This document shows positions 6,708 to 10,341 of a stretch of 10,341 nucleotides of DNA, one piece after another. The translations under genes and the position numbers were made by a program. Source of the DNA: Clostridia bacterium. Lineage in GTDB: Bacteria; Bacillota; Clostridia; Saccharofermentanales; UBA5734. The notes beneath the pieces were generated by a model. That model did no database searches, had not been told where the DNA came from, and was given only the letters and a program-made list of their open reading frames with translations. The stretch's first letter is position 1. Every line of letters starts with the position of its first letter. The stretch lies in NCBI GenBank assembly GCA_018056585.1, contig JAGPFK010000023.1, forward strand, positions 1 to 10,341. Reading direction: 5' to 3'.

Positions 6708-7058
6708 ATGAGTAAAACAGACAAAATCAATAAATTGGCAGAAAAAGGAAAAAGCGACAAACTTGTTCCCTTGGTTGACAACAAAAAACCCGAGATTCAC
6801 CTTACGGCCATTGCGGCTTTGGGAGAAATCGGAGATGACACAGCACTGAATACACTGGTTGCCCTCCTTCGTGATCCGAACCCGGACAAACGCGCCGAAG
6901 CAGTCAAAGCGCTGGCCAAGGTTGCCCTGAGAGATCCACGAAATTCAGCCGCAAAAACACATTTGCAGCATCTGAAAAACAATGAAAAAGACGAAAAAGT
7001 AAAAGAAGCTTTAGACGAGGCTTTCAATCTGATCAGTCAGAATCATCAGAGCGCCTGA
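6708..7058 (+). CDS. Small HEAT-repeat domain protein
   Basis: This 116-residue soluble protein is charged, lysine-rich and helical. Residues 28-76 look like HEAT repeats: IHLTAIAALGEIGDDTALNTL (about 30-50) then ALLRDPNPDKRAEAVKALAKV (about 52-72), with the usual pattern of a helix, an acidic turn, a second helix and a DPxxxVR-like turn. An N-terminal helix (about 4-20) and a C-terminal helix (about 80-110) complete the solenoid. HEAT repeats bind partner proteins, and no enzymatic motif is present. There is no signal peptide or membrane segment. It is transcribed away from the hydrogenase operon and converges on pepC, with 13 nt between the two stops. Its partner and role are unknown; sharing the control region with hydC is the only context hint. 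Confidence 0.8.
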   Translation: MSKTDKINKLAEKGKSDKLVPLVDNKKPEIHLTAIAALGEIGDDTALNTLVALLRDPNPDKRAEAVKALAKVALRDPRNSAAKTHLQHLKNNEKDEKVKEALDEAFNLISQNHQSA

Positions 7059-7071
7059 CGGCAAAAAGCTT

Positions 7072-8406
7072 TTAGAACGCTAACGTACCCATGGGATCCC
7101 AAGGGTCCAAATAAATGGGCTTTTCTTTTAGTGCGCTCAATTGGTCGGCAGACAGGTATTTTTTGTCAATGACAGCCTGATAAACATATTGATCAAACCA
7201 GCCGTCGCAAGCGATATAGTAGCCTTTTTCGCCATGCTGATCGCCCCAGGAATTCTCAATTTTCCAGCGATTAGGGCGGCCTTCCTCGAGATTGACACCA
7301 GTCAGCACCATAGCGTGGTTCATGGCATTGTGCCGATAATCGAGTCCGTCTTCCTTGTTCAGAGTCAGGTCAAGTCCCAAGACGCCTTCATAATCATAGA
7401 GATTTTGAAACCAGGCTCCTTTTTCGCGATCCCCGCAATGACCGACATCACTGCCGAACCAAACCGGTCGGCCATCTTTCAGCTGCTTTAAAACCAGCGC
7501 TTTAAAATCCGGCATATCCATATTCAGGTACAAAATAGGCCGGCCACCGACAACGTTATTGATATATCGCACCGTGAAGGTTTTTCCAAATGGCTTATCT
7601 TTTGTCGGCGCATGAATGATACTGACAAAATCTGCAACCGGCAGCGTAACGAAACGCGAAAAGAACGATTGGGGCGTTAGATCGGAAAAGCGGTTCCAAT
7701 TTTTATCCTTATCAACAAATTCCCATGTAAATTGTTCCGGCGGCTCACCAAAACACTGACAAAGCGTCCCAAAAAGTTCGCCGATCATCTCCTTTTTTCG
7801 TTCGGCCAGCTCACCCGGTGCGGCCCCTTCCTGATACAAACGGCGCAGCTTGGCGGCGTCCTGCCGTAATTTCGTATTCATGATGTAATTGAATGGTCCC
7901 GTTGCTTCACTGTGAAAGGTTTCCGGCATGGCTTGCTTGGGAACAACACCATATTTTTCAATCAGGTTAATAAACATATCCCACTGTCCACCGTCTTGGT
8001 AAGACGTCATCAGCCAGCTGATCAGACGTCCGTCCGTCGGCTCGTCCAGTGTGTCAAGAATGTTCTCAAGAAAATAGTTGGCCTTTTCAAACTTATCCCA
8101 GAAAGCCAGATAATTTTGTGACAGTTCGAATTCTTCAAGATTGAACTGTCTGGCGATATCCTCACGAAGCAAGTTTAATGCGGCAAATAGCCAGCAACGA
8201 CCGCTTGCTTTTTGATTTGTCACCGGCAAGGTCTGAATGTCAATGGAAAAAACGGGACGGATTTCACGCAGCACGTCGTTGCGGTATGATGCGGCCTGAA
8301 GGCCGCTGTGCGCAATGGCATGAGCCGTTCGGGGTTTGATTGGATCCTCACGATAAACCCTCGTAAATTGCTTCAGATCACTTTTTGTTATTTCTCCGTT
8401 TCTCAT
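7072..8406 (-). CDS. pepC: Aminopeptidase C (C1 family, bleomycin hydrolase-like cysteine peptidase)
   Basis: This 444-residue cytoplasmic cysteine aminopeptidase removes N-terminal amino acids from peptides. The papain-type catalytic set is complete: oxyanion Gln at 65 and nucleophile Cys at 71 in TNQKASGRCWLFAALN, His at 364 in NHAMVLTGV, and Asn at 385 in ENSWGD. Other family hallmarks are ELSQNYLAFWDK, DGGQWDMFINLIEKYGVVP and the C-terminal DPWDPMGTLAF. Length equals the usual PepC size and there is no signal peptide. The ATG at 8406 has GGGAGG 6 nt upstream; a longer in-frame reading to 8478 has 24 residues with no family similarity and runs inside sdaAA. The start overlaps the end of sdaAA by 29 nt, so it is probably the last gene of the gcvPB-sdaAB-sdaAA-pepC chain, supplying free amino acids to the enzymes before it. 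Confidence 0.95.
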   Translation of the reverse strand: MRNGEITKSDLKQFTRVYREDPIKPRTAHAIAHSGLQAASYRNDVLREIRPVFSIDIQTLPVTNQKASGRCWLFAALNLLREDIARQFNLEEFELSQNYLAFWDKFEKANYFLENILDTLDEPTDGRLISWLMTSYQDGGQWDMFINLIEKYGVVPKQAMPETFHSEATGPFNYIMNTKLRQDAAKLRRLYQEGAAPGELAERKKEMIGELFGTLCQCFGEPPEQFTWEFVDKDKNWNRFSDLTPQSFFSRFVTLPVADFVSIIHAPTKDKPFGKTFTVRYINNVVGGRPILYLNMDMPDFKALVLKQLKDGRPVWFGSDVGHCGDREKGAWFQNLYDYEGVLGLDLTLNKEDGLDYRHNAMNHAMVLTGVNLEEGRPNRWKIENSWGDQHGEKGYYIACDGWFDQYVYQAVIDKKYLSADQLSALKEKPIYLDPWDPMGTLAF

Positions 8407-9298
8407 CAGGAACCTCCCATATCTTTTTTGCCAGGGAAGCAGCGATCTGGCGCGCTGTTGGCGTATCAGCCAACCCACCGGCCGCTGTTTCTTTTAATTC
8501 AGTTGGAAGTTTATTGCCAACCGCTTTCATAGCCAGGATGACTTCATCTGCCGGTATCGCGCTGCAAATGCCTGAAAGAGCCAGCTCCGCCGCAACCAAC
8601 GCATTCGCAGCACCGGCCGCATTTCGTTTAATGCAAGGCACCTCAACCAACCCTGCGACAGGATCACAGACCAAACCCATGACATTTTTCAACGCAATGG
8701 CACAAGCCTGGGCTGCCTGATCCGGTGTCCCATCCAGCATCTCAACAGCCGCAGCCGCCGCCATGGCCGCAGCGCTGCCACATTCGGCCTGACAACCGCC
8801 CTCCGCGCCTGAAAGAGAAGCCTGGCCGGCCAAAACAAGGCCAATGCCTGAAGCGGCAAAAAGGCCCAGTAAGCATTTCATTTCCGGCACATGCTCTGTT
8901 TCCCGTAAGGTTAGAATCACAGCAGGCAAGATCCCGCAGGAACCGGCGGTCGGAGCGGCGACGATTCGCCCCATGCGAGCATTGACTTCTGAAATAGCAA
9001 GTGCTTTGGCAAGCATCTGCGGCAGGACAGGCCCACTGATTGTTCGTCCTTCCTTATAAGCAGATTGAAGAAGGAAAGCAGCCCCGCCACTTAATCCGGA
9101 CGGAGACCGATCTTTGCTTTCAAGCCCCAATTCAGCTGCTTTTTGCATAACAGCCAAGCGTTCCGCCATGTGCCGCAATAACTGATCTTTTGTCTTTCCC
9201 AGCAGTTCTGCCTGATCAGATAAAACAAGAGCCCCTATGCTTTGATTTGATTTTGTGGCTGTATCCACCAATTCCCACACGCTTTTATAAAGCAGCAT
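8378..9298 (-). CDS. sdaAA: L-serine dehydratase, iron-sulfur-dependent, alpha subunit
   Basis: With SdaAB this 306-residue subunit forms the oxygen-sensitive [4Fe-4S] L-serine ammonia-lyase that converts serine to pyruvate and ammonia. Signature segments are SPSGLSGG (65-72), APTAGSCGILPAV (115-127), SGAEGGCQAECGSAAAMAAAAA (163-184) and CDPVAGLVEVPC (211-222). Cysteines 121, 169, 173, 211 and 222 lie in conserved positions and include the likely cluster ligands. Length is normal for the separate alpha chain found in Firmicutes. The ATG at 9298 has GGAG about 7 nt upstream, within the end of sdaAB, and only 3 nt separate the two reading frames. The gene ends in TGA 29 nt inside pepC. Confidence 0.96.
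   Translation of the reverse strand: MLLYKSVWELVDTATKSNQSIGALVLSDQAELLGKTKDQLLRHMAERLAVMQKAAELGLESKDRSPSGLSGGAAFLLQSAYKEGRTISGPVLPQMLAKALAISEVNARMGRIVAAPTAGSCGILPAVILTLRETEHVPEMKCLLGLFAASGIGLVLAGQASLSGAEGGCQAECGSAAAMAAAAAVEMLDGTPDQAAQACAIALKNVMGLVCDPVAGLVEVPCIKRNAAGAANALVAAELALSGICSAIPADEVILAMKAVGNKLPTELKETAAGGLADTPTARQIAASLAKKIWEVPDEKRRNNKK
8413..8418 (-). promoter_or_regulatory. Ribosome binding site of pepC inside sdaAA
   Basis: GGGAGG on the minus strand lies 6 nt before the ATG at 8406 and within the sdaAA coding sequence. It decides the pepC start and suggests translational coupling to sdaAA. Confidence 0.8.
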
Positions 9299-9301
9299 CT
9301 G

Positions 9302-9988
9302 TTATCTCCAAAGATCAAGCCATTCCGAAACAGGCTGAACCAAAACCGCCCGCCGTACCTCATCAATCTGCCCGATCGCCTGGCATAAGCTCTGATCAAC
9401 CTGTTCATCGGTTTCAATCACCGTCACGGCCGGTCCGCCTCGATACGAACGAAAAACACGCATGCTGGCAATGTTGATCCTCTGCAGAGCCAGCCGGTGC
9501 GTTATCCCCGCAACCACGCCCGGCGTATCCTGATGATTGATCACAAGCGTCGTATAATCGCCGCTGAAAGAAACAAAAATATCATCAATCGCCTCAATTC
9601 GAATGCGGCCGCCTCCTGTTGAAACCCCGCGAATCGTCACGCGTCGTCCTTGTTCACCCCATAATGTGATGATGGCTGTGTTTGGATGTAGATCCTGCTG
9701 ATTGATCAGTTGAAACGTGAAATCAAGACCAGCCTTTCGGGCCAGATACAGACTTTTGCAAATGCGTTCATCGTCTGGAAAAAATCCAAGAAGCCCGGCA
9801 ACAATAGCTTTATCCGTTCCATGGCCCCTGAAGGTGTGGGCAAAAGAGCCGCAAAGGCCAATATCAGCCTTTTTTATTCTTTCATCCAGCAAAGCTTTCG
9901 CAACCAGTCCGATGCGAACAGCACCCGCCGTATGAGAACTAGACGGCCCAACCATGATGGGGCCAATGATATCAAAACAGTTCATCAT
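9302..9988 (-). CDS. sdaAB: L-serine dehydratase, iron-sulfur-dependent, beta subunit
   Basis: This 228-residue partner of SdaAA contains the beta-subunit motif GPSSSHTAG (14-22) near its start, then GSFAHTFRGHGTDKA (48-61), and a C-terminal ACT domain (about 146-220; LVINHQDTPGVVAGI, INIASMRVFRS, AVTVIETDE). ACT domains bind amino acids, so serine sensing is likely but inferred. A TTG at 9991 could also start the frame; the ATG at 9988 is preferred, with ATG at 9985 a further option. The ribosome site is weak (GGAATCC). The start overlaps the gcvPB stop in the arrangement TGATG, a sharing of one base, which suggests translational coupling to gcvPB. The TAA stop is 3 nt before sdaAA. Confidence 0.95.
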   Translation of the reverse strand: MMNCFDIIGPIMVGPSSSHTAGAVRIGLVAKALLDERIKKADIGLCGSFAHTFRGHGTDKAIVAGLLGFFPDDERICKSLYLARKAGLDFTFQLINQQDLHPNTAIITLWGEQGRRVTIRGVSTGGGRIRIEAIDDIFVSFSGDYTTLVINHQDTPGVVAGITHRLALQRINIASMRVFRSYRGGPAVTVIETDEQVDQSLCQAIGQIDEVRRAVLVQPVSEWLDLWR

Positions 9989-10341
9989 CAAGGATTCCGA
10001 TAGCGCACAATCGCCTGACGGGCAGCTTTAACTTCATCAACCCGCGCAACAACTGTTTCATGCGGAGCTTCTTTCACCAAATCAGGATTTTCTCGGGTTT
10101 CACGATCAATCTCCAGCATCGCGTCAACAAAAGCGTCAAGCGTTTCCTTGCTCTCTGTCTCCGTCGGCTCAATCATCAAAGCTTCTTTGACAATCAAAGG
10201 GAAATAGATGGTCGGCGGATGAAAACCATAGTCCATCAGGCGCTTGGCGACATCCAATGCCAAAACACCCCTTTCCTTTTGACGTGAAGCCGAGAAAACA
10301 ACTTCATGCATGCAAGGGCGATCATAGGGTAAGGTGTAGGC
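9988..10341 (-). CDS. gcvPB: Glycine dehydrogenase (decarboxylating) subunit 2, C-terminal part
   Basis: This partial gene enters from the right edge; the frame is open to base 10341, so the ATG at 10311 is internal. The 117 visible residues (YTLPYDRPCMHEVVFSA, then LDVAKRLMDYGFHPPTIYFP, LMIEPTETESKETLDAF, ARVDEVKAARQAIVRYRNP) are the conserved C-terminal end of the P-protein second subunit in the glycine cleavage system, the PLP enzyme that decarboxylates glycine. The PLP-binding lysine is upstream of the window. Subunit 2 (about 480-490 aa) rather than a full-length GcvP is inferred from the compact end and from the Firmicute-like context. The TGA stop overlaps the start of sdaAB by one base. 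Confidence 0.92.
   Translation of the reverse strand, partial: AYTLPYDRPCMHEVVFSASRQKERGVLALDVAKRLMDYGFHPPTIYFPLIVKEALMIEPTETESKETLDAFVDAMLEIDRETRENPDLVKEAPHETVVARVDEVKAARQAIVRYRNP

Noticed and set aside
7059..7080. AAAAGCTTTT palindrome as a bidirectional terminator between the HEAT gene and pepC
   Set aside because: The stem is short and AT-only apart from one GC step, with no T-run after it; too weak to call.
8407..8478. Longer pepC start adding 24 residues
   Set aside because: The extension lies wholly within sdaAA and is unlike PepC N-termini; GGGAGG supports the ATG at 8406.
8385..9059. Several plus-strand frames opposite sdaAA
   Set aside because: They are reverse-strand shadows of an alanine-rich gene and lack ribosome sites or family motifs.

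Overview
The window looks like chromosome of a strictly anaerobic, amino-acid-fermenting bacterium, most likely a Clostridia-type Firmicute. This is inferred from the two-subunit serine dehydratase (separate SdaAA and SdaAB), the split glycine dehydrogenase (GcvPB), an NAD(P)-linked trimeric [FeFe] hydrogenase, and strong purine-rich Shine-Dalgarno sequences. UGA is used as a stop and Trp is encoded by UGG, so the genetic code is the standard bacterial one. I see no mobile element, CRISPR array, tRNA or rRNA, and base composition looks even throughout.

Layout. (1) Positions 1-435 (+): the C-terminal part of an AEC-family permease, cut by the window edge. (2) Positions 452-6292 (-): read right to left, a tight operon encodes a NuoE-like subunit (hydC), a very large NuoF-like subunit fused to a GltD/NfnB-type flavoprotein (hydB, 1032 aa), and a full-length [FeFe] hydrogenase catalytic subunit (hydA). 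A small YccF-family membrane protein follows 31 nt downstream. (3) Positions 6293-6707: a gap of about 415 nt carrying the divergent control regions and several palindromes. (4) Positions 6708-7058 (+): a 116-residue HEAT-repeat protein. (5) Positions 7072-10341 (-): an overlapping or nearly overlapping gene chain gcvPB (partial)-sdaAB-sdaAA-pepC.

How the parts fit. PepC releases amino acids from peptides. Serine dehydratase turns serine into pyruvate and ammonia, and glycine dehydrogenase oxidises glycine. The resulting NADH and reduced ferredoxin can be disposed of as H2 by the HydABC complex.

The most interesting object is the hydrogenase. Its flavoprotein subunit has the normal thioredoxin-like [2Fe-2S], FMN/NADH and [4Fe-4S] modules. 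Where a HydB protein usually ends in a small ferredoxin domain, it instead has a complete FAD- and NAD(P)-binding GltD/NfnB module. This suggests a single enzyme that could link H2, ferredoxin, NADH and NADPH. The hydrogenase subunit also has a Ser where the first H-cluster motif commonly has its second Cys. These points rest on reading the sequence only; no database search was possible.
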